A stretch of 64,000 bases of DNA from Lucinisca nassula (lineage: Eukaryota; Mollusca; Bivalvia; Lucinida; Lucinidae): assembly GCA_963580285.1 (NCBI GenBank), contig OY757010.1, positions 222,041,234-222,105,233 on the forward strand. Direction: 5' to 3'. This document shows, in pieces, positions 1 to 10,220 of the stretch (positions are counted from its first letter, which is position 1; every line of letters begins with the position of its first letter). The notes beneath the pieces were generated by a model. It searched no databases, was not told where the DNA came from, and worked only from the letters and a program-made list of their open reading frames with translations. Made by a program: the position numbers and the translations under genes.

Positions 1-1755
1 ATTTTGAAACCAAAGTAGAAGTAAAGCAAAGATCAGGAATTGATACAATTAACTTACTCCACCCATAAAAGACACCAAAGGGAAAGAAATACAAACATTA
101 AGCGACAAGACCATAATGGAAACCTAAACAAAGGAAGGCCATAAGGACAGTTACTTTCCCACAAAAAGGCCATATGGGCATCCAAAATAAACAAACAAAA
201 GTGATACACACAGTAAGTAACAAACAACAACATAAATAAATCGTCACAGAAGAACCGCCTTGGAACGGTCAGTGGAAGATTTCCACTGGGGGGGGGGCTT
301 AAATCGATTTTACGTGGCCACAATCCTCGCCCTTACTTCCGTCGCGATTTAGACAAATAATTTTTTCAGTCCGCATGAAGGCCTCCTAACTCATCAGTGC
401 AACATCTCCGTGAACACAAAAATCAAAGAACCACAGAGGTGAGACAACGGTGAGGACTCGACAGCAAGAAACCACTGAAATGCTGGAGCAAAAGAAAACC
501 AACAGTTAGACTCCGATGGGCCCGACCAGATACAGAGCACCAGGCACCAACCAATATTACCTTGAATTAGATTTTTCTAATTCTCATTAAGCCTTTACGT
601 TGGAGCCGTCATAGAATCTGAGGCCTGACCCACCGGCGTGCAATTTAAGAGGGAAGCAAAGTTGCCAACCGTGATTGGGTTAACTACCATGCATGCAGTC
701 TGTCGTATAATATCCATGTTGTACCCAATCTTTTTATATCGAAGAATGCTTTTACGAAATTGGGTGCTGAAGTCATTGCGGTTATATATTTTTCTGAATT
801 TATATACTAAGTCACCATAAAATTCGGGTTCCGATAGACCTTGTTGCAGAAGAGATTTAAGTCCAATATTGAATTTTGAAATTAAATCAGAATGACGTTT
901 ATAAAACTTAGAAAAGGCTTTACGTATTTTATGATACCGATTCCCCTGATTAAGAAGTTTAGCGGTTAATAATTTATTACGAGTGTTGAAGTCGGATACA
1001 TGACTAGACACTCTAGCGAATCGTATAAACTGCGAAATATAAACCCCGTACGATGTCGCACGAGGAACATCACCGTCCAAAAAGGAAAATTTCCAATCTC
1101 GAAATCAAAAGCATCACGTTTATCATAAATTTTGCAAGAAACAAATCCATCTACAATAGATAAATGTAAATCCAAAAGGGGGCCTCGGTATCAGAGGAAT
1201 TTGTCTTGTTTAACTGAAGTTCTAGTGGATAAATCTGGCAGATCAAACCATCAAAGTAAGTATTGTCAATATTTAATAAATCATCTAAATATCTGGAAGT
1301 AGATCTAAAAGCTTCAACAATTTCAGATTGGTTATCAATGGAAAGCGACAACATGAAGTCTCTTCCATAACAATACAAGAACAGATCAGCCACAAGAGGT
1401 GCGCAATTCGTACCCATCAGAATACCCACAATTTGTCTAAATAACTTATTCCGAATCTAATATAAATCTTGTCAAGTAGAAAGGTGAGGGCATCACACAC
1501 TTTCTGATATGACCAAAGTGTATAATTCTTAAGCTGTTTAGAAGAGAAAAATGCATTTCTGACATTACATGCAAGATAGAGAGAATCTTCTCTGTGAAAA
1601 GCCCATTCAATTAAATCATTAAGCTTTTCTTTTATAAGATTATGAGGAAGTGTAGTGTAAAGAGTGGAAAAATCGTAAGTAGACAGACTAGAATAAAAAT
1701 CAAAATGAGTTCCTTTAAGAGCAATGAAAACATCCATAAGAAAGAAGATGGGTCA
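1..1755 (-). mobile_element. Penelope-like element, copy A (broken, minus strand)
   Basis: Positions 1-590 are the non-coding 3' tail of the element and 595-1737 its coding part, both read on the minus strand. The same tail recurs at about 2005, 4330, 5500, 7800 and 9255, in both orientations, which marks it as a dispersed repeat. The coding part encodes a PLE-type reverse transcriptase. The window begins inside or just outside the 3' end, so the distal boundary is not seen. Confidence 0.8.
595..1737 (-). pseudogene. PLE reverse transcriptase, frameshifted
   Basis: Four overlapping reading frames on the minus strand make up one RT. The N-terminal part (1737-1417) has the finger motif DFSTLYTTLPHNL. 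Next (1429-1151) come MGTNCAPLVADLFLY and the catalytic motif RYLDD. The C-terminal part (1175-595) contains YGVYISQ and IRQTACMVVNP and ends at a stop near 595. Frame changes near 1420, 1165 and 1075 break the protein. The motif order fits the RT of Penelope-like elements rather than LINE or LTR types. No GIY-YIG endonuclease follows the RT: the sequence after the stop is the non-coding tail. In intact relatives the enzyme copies element RNA at a nicked target. This copy is a fossil. Confidence 0.8.
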
Positions 1756-2004
1756 TACTACGTAGTTTCGGCTAATAAAGCCTCATCAGTGACCCTGTAA
1801 TGATCCGGCAAAGAAAGCCAGAGGAAACATACTGCATTTTTGCGAATTTCGAATAGGCAGTCGATTCAAAAACGGATATAAATCAAAACGGGGTCCAAAT
1901 AATTAAAAACCTGTCTAGAATATGAATCTAAACCAATAATTTATTTCTGATTTCTCAGAATATTCACGCTGATCTCAAAGGACCAAAAGTAAAAATATAA
2001 ACTA
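1756..2004. other. Unassigned spacer between PLE copies A and B
   Basis: AT-rich sequence without a convincing reading frame or recognised repeat. It may be a decayed upstream part of copy A. Confidence 0.4.
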
Positions 2005-2815
2005 ACACAAACATTAAGCGACCAGACCATTATGGAAACTTAAACAAAGGATGGCCATAAGGACAGTTACTTTCCCACAAAATGGCCAACTGGCCATCCA
2101 AAATAAAAAGACACAAGTGATACACACAGTGAGTAGTAACAAACAACAATACAAATAAACCGCCTCAGAAGAACCGCCTGGGAACTGTCAGTGGAAAGAA
2201 TTCCACTGGGGGGGGGGGCTTAAATCGATTTTACGTGGCCACAATCCTCGCCCTTACTTCCGTCGCGATTTAGACAAATAATTAGTTCAGTCCGCATGAA
2301 GGCCTCCTAACTCATCAGTGCAACATCTCCGTGAAAACAAATAGTCAAAGAACCACAGAGGTGAGACAACGGTGAGGACTCGACAGCAAAAAAAAAAAAA
2401 AAAAAAACACTGCAATGCTGGAGCAAAAGAAAACCAACAGTTAGACTCCGGTCGGCCCGACCAGAGACAGAGCACCAGACACCAACCAACATTACCTTGA
2501 ATTAGATCTCTCTCATTCCCAATAAGCGTCATAGAATCTGAGGCCTGACCCACCGGCGTACAATTAAAAAGGGAAGCAAAGTTGCCAAACGTGATTGGGT
2601 TAACTACCATGCATGCAGTCTGTCGTATAACATCCATGTTGTACCCAATCTTTTTATATCGAAGAATGATTTTACGAAATTGGGTGCTGAAGTTATATAT
2701 TTTTCTGAATTTATCTACTAAGCCACAATAAAATTCGGGTTCCGATATACCTTGTTGCAAGTTCAATATTGAATTTTGAAATTAAATCAGAATGGCGTCT
2801 ATAAAATTTTGAAAA
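2005..2815 (-). mobile_element. Penelope-like element, copy B (3' fragment)
   Basis: The 3' tail (about 2005-2520) and the last RT codons (2520-2815, containing IRQTACMVVNP) are read on the minus strand. It lacks the run of bases around the normal stop codon that copies A and C share, so the frame runs on into the tail. A 19-base A run at 2389-2407 is not present in the other copies. Confidence 0.75.
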
Positions 2816-2819
2816 TGCT

Positions 2820-4678
2820 TGCCTCATTCGAGTTTTTTTTAAGACCAAAACAGATTTCTTCCTGATTTTTCATAGACTTGCACTACCACTTAACTTTCTA
2901 AATTATTAACTTCCTGTCTTACTGCTATTAAAACGCATGTGATTAAATAATGTGATAAAGTCTTTGAAAGATCAGGAAGAAATCTGATTTGGTCTATAAA
3001 AAATTCGAATAAGGTTTTAAATAGGTTGAAATCTAGACATTTTCGTGCTTCTAGTCTGTCTACCTACGATTTTTCCGCTCTTTGCGCTGCACTTCCTCAT
3101 GTTCTTGTGGGGGAGAGGCTTGGTGGTTTGGTTGGGTGGGCTTTTCGCAGGGAGGGTTCTCTCTGTCTTGCGTGTGGTGTCGGGGTGCATTTTTCGCTTC
3201 TGGGGAGCGTAGGAGTTGTGCACTTAGGTCATGTCAGAAAGTGTGTGAGGCCCTCACCTTTCTACTTTACAATATTTATATTAGATTCGGTACTAAGTTA
3301 TTTAGACAAATTGTGGGTATTCCGGTGGGTACTAATTGCGCACCTCTTGTGGCTGATCTGTTCTTGTATTGTTATGAAAGAGACTTCATTTTGTCGCTTT
3401 CCATTGATAACCAATCTGAAATTATTGAAGCTTTAAGCTCTACTTCTAGATATTTAGATGATTTATTAAATATTGATAATACCTATTTTGATGGTTTGAT
3501 CAGTCGGGTTTGCCCCCTGGAGTTTCGGTTGAATGGGGCAAATTCTTCTGATACCGAGGCCCCGTTTTTGGATTTACATCTATCTATTGTAGATGGATTT
3601 GTTTCGTGCAAAATTTATGATAAACGCGATGACTTTGATTTTGAGATTGTAAATTTTCCTTTTTTGGATGGCGATGTTCCTCGTGCGCCATCCTGTGGCG
3701 TTTGTGTTTCGCAATTAATTCGATTTGCTAGAGTGTGTAGTCATGTAACTGACTTCAACACTCGTAATAAATTATTAACGGCTAAACTCCTTAGTCGGGG
3801 TTATCGGTGCCGTAGACTGCGCAGGGCCTGTTCGGGGTTTTATCGACGCCATTCTGATTTAATTTCAAAATTCAATATTGGACTTGGGTCTCTTCTGCAA
3901 CAAGGTCTATCGGAACCCGAATTTTATGGTGACTTAGTATATAAATTCAGAAAAATATATAACCGCAATGACTTCAGCACCCAATTTCGTAAAATCATTC
4001 TTCGATATAAAAAGATTGGGTACAACATGGATATTATTCGACAGACTGCATGCATGGTAGTTAACCCAATCACGGTTGGCAACTTTGCTTCCCCCTTTAA
4101 TTGCACGCCGGTGGGTCAGGCCTCAGATTCTATGACGGCTCCAACGTAAAGGCTTATTGAAAATTAGAGAGATAATGTTGGTTGGTGCCTGATGCTCTGT
4201 CTCTGGTCGGGCTCATCGGAGTGTAACTGTTGGTTTTCGTTTGCTCCAGCATTTCAGTGGTTTCTTGCTGTCGAGTCCTCACCGTTGCCTCACCTCTGTG
4301 GTTCTTTGATTTTTATGTTCGCGGAGATGTTGCACTGATGAGTTAGGAGGCCTTCATGCGGACTGAACAAATTATTTGTCTAAATCGCGACGGAAGTAAG
4401 GGCGAGGATTGTGGCCACGTAAAATCGATTTAAGCCCCCCAGTGGAAATCTTCCACTGACCGTTCCAAGGCGGCTCTTCTGTGGCGATTTATTTATGTTG
4501 CTGTTTGTTACTTACTGTGTGTATCACTTGTGTCTTTTGGTTTTGGATGGCCATATGGCCGTTTTGTGGAAAAGTAACTGTCCTTATGGCCTTCCTTTGT
4601 TTAGGTTTCCATTATGGTCTGGTCGCTTAATGTTTGTATTTCTTTTCCTTTGGTGTCTTTTATGGGTGGAGTAAAGTA
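2820..4678 (+). mobile_element. Penelope-like element, copy C (A-to-G substituted)
   Basis: The best plus-strand copy. It covers a linker upstream of the RT (about 2870-3040), the RT (3040-4149) and the 3' tail (4150-4678). The linker at 2885-2960 is the reverse complement of 5935-6010 in copy E, which places the GIY-YIG region of copy E upstream of the RT in this family. Arms near 2820-2865 and 2965-3015 form an inverted repeat. Patches of the coding part differ from copy A almost only by A-to-G changes (see findings). The copy ends tail-to-tail against copy F at about 4680. Confidence 0.8.
3040..4149 (+). pseudogene. PLE reverse transcriptase of copy C
   Basis: RT homologous to copy A. The region 3060-3230 is read in one frame (STYDFSALCAALPH) and the rest to 4149 in another, after a 1-nt loss near 3183. 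The motifs GIPVGTNCAPLVADLF, RYLDD (YLDD at 3451-3462) and YDKRDDFDFEIVNFPF are intact. Many conserved N, K, I, E and D residues of the first part are replaced by G, R, V and similar, caused by A-to-G substitutions on the sense strand. The stop codon is followed directly by the non-coding tail, with no C-terminal endonuclease. Inactive because of the frame change. Confidence 0.8.
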
Positions 4679-4679
4679 G

Positions 4680-5056
4680 AAGTAAAACAAAGATCAGGAA
4701 TTGATACAATTAACTTACTCCACCCATAAAAGACACCAAAGGGAAAGAAAAACAAAAAAAGAAACAACACAAAACGCGACTGGCCAGTTTATAACTTTGG
4801 GTGAATCCCCCACTCGCGTGACACTTCTTCTCGCGAACTAGTAAAACTAGTCTATCAACATAATTGATTATCCTAGGATTAGCGATCGCGTTTGCTGATG
4901 AGCCGTTTAGTGATCGTCCAAATAAGGTAAGTTGACCTCTTCCATGATCACATTTGTTTACAACGAACAATGATTTAGAAGAATCTGCTTCTATCCTGGT
5001 CAGGCACCAACCAACATTATCTCTTTAATTTTCAATAAGCCTTTACGTTGGAGCCT
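4680..5056 (-). mobile_element. Penelope-like element, fragment F
   Basis: Positions 4680-4770 are the extreme 3' tail in minus orientation and 5000-5056 are the bases around the normal stop codon of the family, also minus. The 4770-5000 stretch between them matches no other copy here, so the tail is either internally replaced or divergent. The fragment abuts copy C tail-to-tail and copy D head-to-head. Confidence 0.6.
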
Positions 5057-5932
5057 TTTCAAAATTTTATAGACGCCATTCTGATTTAATTTCAAAATTC
5101 AATATTGGACTTAAATCTCTTCTGCAACAAGGTCTATCGGAACCCGAATTTTATGGTGACTTAGTATATATATTCAGAAAAAAATATATAACCGCAATGA
5201 CTTCAGCACCCAATTTCGTAAAATCATTATTTGATATAAAAAGATTGGGTACAACAATGATGTTATACGACAGACTGCATGCATGATAGTTAACCCAATC
5301 ACTGTTGGCAACTTTGCTTCCCTCTTTAACTGTACGCCGGTGGGTCAGGCGTCAGATTCTATGACGGTCCCAACGTTAAGGCTAATTGAGAATTAGAGAG
5401 ATCTAATTCAAGGTAATGTTGGTTGGTGCCTGATGCTCTGTCTCCGGTCTGGCCCATTTTCTTTTGCTCCAGCATTTCGGTGGTTTCTTGTTGTCGAGTA
5501 TCACCTCTGTGGTTCTTTGATTATTTGTGTTCACGGAGATGTTGCACTGATGAATGAGGAGGCCTTCATGCGGACTGAACAAATTATTTGTCTAAATCGC
5601 GACGGAAGTAAGGGTGATGATTGTGGCCACATAAAATCGACTTAAGCCCCCCAGTGGAAATCTTTACACTGACCGTTCCAAGGCGGTTCTTCTGTGGCGA
5701 TTTATTTATGTTGTTGTTTGTTACTTACTGTGTGTATCACTTGTGTCTTTTTATTTTGGTGGCCATATGGCCATTTTGTGGGAAAGTAACTGTCCTTATG
5801 GCCTTCCTTTGTTTAGGTTTCCATTATGGTCTGGTCGCTTAATGTTTGTGTTTCTTTCCCTTTGGTGTCTTTGGTGGGTTGAGTAAGTTAATTGTATCGA
5901 TTCCTGATCTTTGTTTTACTTCTATTTTATCA
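5057..5932 (+). mobile_element. Penelope-like element, copy D (3' part)
   Basis: Last part of the RT (5060-5390, frame broken by small indels) followed by the 3' tail to about 5932. It is close in sequence to copy C but keeps the A-rich bases that copy C has lost (for example CTTAAATCT near 5110 against CTTGGGTCT in C). Confidence 0.75.
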
Positions 5933-6023
5933 TAATATTTAATCACATGCGTTTCAATAGCAGTAAGACAGGAAGTTAATAATTTAGAAAGTTCAGTGGT
6001 AGTGCATGAGCTAGAATTTGCAA

Positions 6024-6362
6024 TTAACCATGCGTTGCAAGGTCTTTTATGAAGTTTTGGTAACCAGTGTAGCGTAGGAAGCTATTTTGAAAATAAGCAG
6101 GAATGGAAGAAATAACCGAGCTCTTACGAAAAATACTGGGCAAATCTATAAAATCCATACCCTTATTAATGAAGGATATTTTGAAGAAATGGCGTTTATG
6201 ATTAATTTCAGAATCAATGTAAGGACGTAGAGTATGCTGAATATAGCCTCTAGTTAAGAGAGCCGCATCATATAACTGATTAGAACTATCGTAGAATTTA
6301 TTCGCCTCGGTGTCCAGAAGACGTAAAACAGAAACGGGTAATGAACTTAGAAATGAAAGCAT
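6024..6362 (-). pseudogene. PLE linker region between GIY-YIG and RT
   Basis: 112-residue open stretch with no catalytic motif that I recognise. It lies between the endonuclease (upstream) and the linker shared with copy C (downstream). Features such as RHFFKISFINKGMDFIDLPS suggest a structured region. It has a start-like ATG but is best read as the middle of a longer broken protein. Confidence 0.55.
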
Positions 6363-6629
6363 AGAGTGGCGTCCATGATTTAATATTATAATTGACAGTC
6401 ACTTCAGTCTTGTATTTTTCGTTTCAAAGCACGTAATTTACGTTTATAGTTACCATTTTTCCTGGTGCCGTGAGATCTAGATCTGCGTTTTCGACAATCC
6501 AGCAGCGAGAAAATATCAAAGTCCGGCATTCTGGATTAATTAATGTTGTCATTAAATCCCAGTGGAAAAGGGGTCTGTAAAGATTTAATCCATTTCATTT
6601 CAGTCTCGTGTCTTTTGATAACTTTAAAT

Positions 6630-6850
6630 CTAGATGCAGAATTTGCATCGTAGTAAAGTTTTTTCCACTGGTTGTATAACAATGTTATTTACAGAATGAC
6701 CTGTACGTCGAAAGTGACGGTACAAGAAAGTGTCAGTTTTCTTAGGCTTACTCATTCTACGATAATGCTCGTTCAATCTTGTTTTAAGCATGCGATTAGT
6801 TTGACCGACGTACTGCATATTACAGTTTGCAGCACGTCATGAAATTAGAT
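6630..6850 (-). pseudogene. GIY-YIG endonuclease domain of a PLE
   Basis: The minus-strand translation reads LIYLIS, an in-frame stop, then RAANCNMQYVGQTNRMLKTR. This is the GIY-YIG pattern (LIY ... YVG followed by QT and an R-rich helix). The stop sits where a cysteine of a C..C pair is usual, so the domain start is broken by a point change. In this family the domain lies before the RT, which is the arrangement described for Naiad-type PLEs; most other PLEs carry it after the RT. The enzyme would nick target DNA for reverse transcription. Confidence 0.7.
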
Positions 6851-6860
6851 AAATCAAATT

Positions 6861-7260
6861 TATAGACTGTCATGTCAAATCAGACATGTTAACTACAGAG
6901 AAGCGTCTACCATTTACAGATGAAGTAACGGTAGACGCAGTGTTTAAATGCGATTCTAACACAGCGCGCCTATATAGGCAATGGAAAACAACTGTGTTTT
7001 ATTCTGCAACAAATCACAGCTCGGAAGAGCGTGACGAGTGACGTCATTAAAACTGCAAAGTTATGACGTCACTAGTCGATTTCTTTGACGTTGGACGGTG
7101 TAGCGTCATTTTCTCGCATCGACAACGTTAGAAAAGGATGGAAATGCATGTGTTTCAGTCGATACTTTTAGCGGGATTTCTTCTAACAATGGCGGAAAGT
7201 TGTGAGAATTTGGAGGAAACAACAGCATTATTGCCGAGTTTCAGCGTGTTAGAATCGAAA
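6861..7260. other. Intergenic stretch with TGACGTCA palindromes
   Basis: No gene. Around 7036-7072 the words GAGTGACGTCAT and ATGACGTCACT form an inverted pair, each containing the CRE-like octamer TGACGTCA. The stretch CAACAAATCACAGCTC near 7000 resembles the arms of the palindrome at 7261, so this may be a decayed relative. Confidence 0.4.
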
Positions 7261-7423
7261 TAGATCAGCTCTAGCCAGTGATTTGTTGTGTAATAAATCA
7301 CAGTTTGTCGGTCAGTTGTAAGTAGACAAATCACGCGCGCTACGCGCTTGTGATTTGTCTACTTTACGACTGACCTCCAAACTGTGATTTATTACACAAC
7401 AAATCACAGCTAGAGCTGATCTA
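7261..7423. repeat. 163-bp near-perfect palindrome (foldback MITE-like)
   Basis: The left arm starts TAGATCAGCTCTAGC and the right arm ends with its exact reverse complement. The arms (about 75 bp each) are nearly identical when one is reversed and surround a short GC-rich centre (GCGCGCTACGCGC). No clear target duplication was found at the edges. Confidence 0.8.
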
Positions 7424-7795
7424 TTTCTTAAACAACATCTGCACCTCTTGGCATTGCACTTAGAAATACTAGGATACATTACACTTCTTTCCCACGAATT
7501 AGTATATTTTCGAAGACGTGTGAAAGAAAAGTGGAAGAAAATTTCAATATTGTCCTAAATTAATTTTATCATGTTTTAACTGTTGTGTAGTACTGCCAAT
7601 TACTTTTATATACTGTGCCTAGTGTTCTTATTGAGTGACAATTTACATTTTACTGATTTTTCGTTTACTGCGTAGTTGGCGAATGTTTTGGCGGCCATTT
7701 TAATTGTTTTCATGAATCATTTTTTTACGAATCCCAGCATTTTAAACTATCTTAACAATTTTACTGACTCTTATTTCCATATTTCCAAAATAGAA
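7424..7795. other. No recognisable feature
   Basis: AT-rich sequence with short frames only; nothing recognised. Confidence 0.5.
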
Positions 7796-8095
7796 GTGAA
7801 GGCAATAATCCGGAATTGATACAATTACCCACAGCTACCATCAGAGACACCAAAGGAAAAGAAACACAAAAATGAAACAATAGAACCGAATGGAAACATC
7901 AATAGCGGAAAGCCAAAAGGACAGTTACTTTCCAACAAAATGGCCAATTGGCTATCCGAAACAAAATAACATAAGCGACACAAACACCCAAAGACAAACC
8001 CTAACAAAAATAAACCACGACAGAAGAACCGCCTTGGAACGGTCAGTGAAACGAATTCCGCTGGGGGACTTAAATCGATTTTACGTGGCCACCCT
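7796..8095 (-). mobile_element. PLE 3' tail fragment G
   Basis: Diverged copy of the PLE tail in minus orientation, with the same order of blocks as copy A (GGAATTGATACAATTA, then GAGACACCAAAGGAAAAG, then ACAGTTACTTTCC). Confidence 0.65.
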
Positions 8096-8205
8096 TTTAT
8101 AGAACATATTTATGATGTCCCTTTCCGTTGAAACCCAATCTGAAATCATTGAAGCCTTTAGCCTTTGGTACTACGACCTAAACTACCTTAACTAGTCACA
8201 GGCGT
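8096..8205 (+). mobile_element. PLE RT fragment H1
   Basis: The plus-strand translation gives MMSLSVETQSEIIEAFS, matching LSLSIDNQSEIIEALS of copy C. It is the left part of a diverged copy whose C-terminal end may be the fragment at 8746. Confidence 0.55.
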
Positions 8206-8221
8206 CAAGTATTTATCTTTA

Positions 8222-8426
8222 TTAAGAGACACTGCATCTGAGTGTCTCTTTTGAAAGAAGGTTTTTGTTTTTGTTTTTCAGTAGTGGAATAAAGTTATGA
8301 GGTAAACATAATTGTCTACGCTCAACCGTGCATAAAGAATAAAATATCGAATTAAAAAGTGACCATTGCACAAAAATCGGTCCGACCTGGTAATTGGGTC
8401 CGATCTTGAACGATCTCGTTTTTGCG
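8222..8426 (-). repeat. Repeat module B, minus orientation
   Basis: Its reverse complement (starting GATCGGACCCAATTACC) matches 19396-19560 inside the small foldback-like element. Here it lies outside, directly left of a GTTTCGCCC array, and inverted. Non-coding. Confidence 0.55.
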
Positions 8427-8572
8427 GAATCCGAGTCCTTTCGCCCCCAAACCATTCCCTCCCCTAGTTGTTTCGCCCCCAAGACGTTTCGTCCCTGGTC
8501 ATTCCCCCCTAGTCCTTTCGCCCCCAACCCACCCTGGTCGTTTCGTCCCCCTGGTCGTTTCACCCACTTTCC
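8427..8572 (+). repeat. GTCGTTTCGCCC-type array (left-end form)
   Basis: Begins GAATCCGAGTCCTTTCGCCCCC, nearly the same as the left terminus at 19063, and continues with degenerate 12-18-bp units. Any open frame here is only a product of the repeat. It is the probable left end of a foldback-like element, but no matching 8-bp duplication was found next to the array at 14443. Confidence 0.65.
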
Positions 8573-8619
8573 AAAGGTAAAACTCATTTCCAGTGAAGAA
8601 CATTTATTCATCATTTACG

Positions 8620-8745
8620 GCTCAGAGGTGAGAAGAAGCAAATATTTAAGTAGCATCATCGACCTGTCATGTCAGACTAACTTAGTTTCCGTCCGGTATC
8701 GGGCCTTAAATATAACCACTCAGGGAGTTGTGGCTAGGACTTGTT
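8620..8745 (+). repeat. Repeat module A
   Basis: Matches 19261-19385 in the same orientation (shared blocks GCAAATATTTAAG and CGGGCCTTAAA), each time just inside a left-type array. Part of the body of the foldback-like family. Confidence 0.55.
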
Positions 8746-9110
8746 ACTCTAAAATTATTGAGGTATTTTCATCAAACAATTTTCATTATTGTAATTTTAG
8801 TGATAATTTTTCTGGTCAATTAAGAAAAATTGTTGCTGAATACAACAAAAAGTGGTTATAGCATGGATGCTATGCGACAGACTGCGTATTTGGTTGTCGA
8901 CCCTTTTACAGTGGACAACTTTGCTTTGCTCTTTGGTTGCATGGCGGTAGGCTGGATTCTGGACACTTTGATGACGGTCCCACCCTAAATCCTTTGAATT
9001 CGGGAATGTGGAGCTGGATATTTCCAGGGTTCGACCCTCCGTGATCTAACGGGTGGTTTTCTTCTGCTCTAACGTCGGATTATTGTTGAGACCTCAACCC
9101 TGATTCATGA
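8746..9110 (+). pseudogene. PLE RT C-terminal fragment H2, diverged
   Basis: The plus-strand translation contains MDAMRQTAYLVVDPFTVDNF, aligned to MDIIRQTACMVVNPITVGNF of copies A and C. It belongs to an older, more diverged PLE lineage than copies A-D. 9001-9110 is the decayed tail. Confidence 0.6.
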
Positions 9111-9254
9111 TAATATTAATTTATACATAACAATTTACCATGTATTTTATCATGACTCACTGTTGAGCTAGAAAGCCTACATGCGGATCAGTTTGTGATT
9201 GATATTTTGTTTGATACTGTACTGGAACTGAGGGTGAAATTTCATAAACTCCGG

Positions 9255-9530
9255 AGTTGAAAAATAGAAGTGGGGGCAATGATCAGGAATCGATACAAGC
9301 AACCCACATCTCCCATCAGAGACACCAAAGGGAAAGAAACACAAACATGAAACAACAGACCTAATGGAAACATCAATAGCGGAAAGCCAAAAGGAAAGTT
9401 ACTTTCCCACAAAATGGCGAATTGGCTATCCAAAATAAAATTATATAAGCGACACAAACACCCAAAGACAAAAAATGAACCGCGACAGAAGAACCACCTT
9501 GGAATGGTAAGCGGAACGAATTCCACTGAT
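9255..9530 (-). mobile_element. PLE 3' tail fragment I
   Basis: Diverged minus-strand copy of the tail, closest to fragment G. The right edge runs into a GC-rich hairpin. Confidence 0.65.
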
Positions 9531-9556
9531 GAAAACAGGTAATAGCGAGCACAGCT

Positions 9557-9579
9557 CGCGATGCGCGAAGCGCATCGCG
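9557..9579. repeat. GC-rich perfect hairpin
   Basis: CGCGATGCGC, loop GAA, GCGCATCGCG. It is flanked by CAGCT and by GAGCTC, which may extend the stem. A 10-bp perfect stem of this kind is probably the core of a small foldback element, not a bacterial-type terminator. Confidence 0.6.
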
Positions 9580-9835
9580 AACGAAGTGAGCTCTACGGTA
9601 GAGAATCTGACAAAAAAAAAACAAAAAAAAAAACATTCCATGATACATACTTTAAGCTGAATTCTCTCTGACAGAAAAATCTTCCAAATATCTTCCGGAA
9701 GTTTACTGGGGAAAATCCGGAAGTTGACTGACTGGTATCCCGTGTTTCAAGAATATTCGGACGATGTTGAGAGTTCTGTCGAATACAAGTCTAGCGTATG
9801 ACAACGATTGAACAGAAACGGACCTAATATACAGA

Positions 9836-9917
9836 ACGGACTTCTTTCCCTTTGGTGTCTTTTATGGGTAGAGTAAGTTAATTGTATCAATTCCTGATCT
9901 TTGTTTTACTTCTACTT
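9836..9917 (+). mobile_element. PLE 3' terminal fragment J
   Basis: The last about 80 bp of the PLE tail (CCCTTTGGTGTCTTTTATGG to GTTTTACTTCTAC) in plus orientation, with no body. 9580-9835 to its left holds nothing recognised. Confidence 0.65.
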
Positions 9918-10129
9918 TGCAAAAACAACAAAAATCCATAAGTTCTTAGTTTTCATTATTTCTCCGATCTATAAATGTTCAGTCTAGCTGAGCACTGCCA
10001 TATTGGAACAACTTTCATTGTACTAGTGAAATACTGTACACAATGAGGTTTACATAAAACAAGCATCTAGCAGATTGTACTTACACAAGTATCTGAACAG
10101 AAAATAGAATAGAGCTTACAACATCTAAC

Positions 10130-10195
10130 TGAGGTAATAAAATGGTCAAATGTGACCGACTCAGTATATGAAGATAGACAGATAATACCTACAAT
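10130..10195 (+). repeat. SINE-Y 3' tail remnant
   Basis: Contains GGTCAAATGTGACCGACTCA, the 3' end of the SINE at 10221, followed by ATAGACAGATA. Confidence 0.6.
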
Positions 10196-10220
10196 AATGC
10201 TGTTTATTTTTATCTAGAAT

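Larger units (their letters stand above)
5935..6860 (-). mobile_element. Penelope-like element, copy E (GIY-YIG part)
   Basis: Minus-strand segment with, in reading order, a GIY-YIG endonuclease region (6850-6630), a basic stretch (about 6530-6420, with RKLRALKRKIQD), a conserved linker region (6362-6024) and the linker that leads into the RT in copy C (6010-5935). The element stops at 5932 where copy D's tail begins in opposite orientation, so its own RT is missing. Confidence 0.75.

Noticed and set aside
54..323. 89-codon frame on the minus strand at the window start
   Set aside because: It is the non-coding tail shared by all PLE copies; the frame is not kept among copies.
8394..8861. 155-codon frame over the first GTTTCGCCC array
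   Set aside because: The translation is a product of the repeat (RFAP/FPPSPFAP-like words) and changes frame with each array; no protein family.
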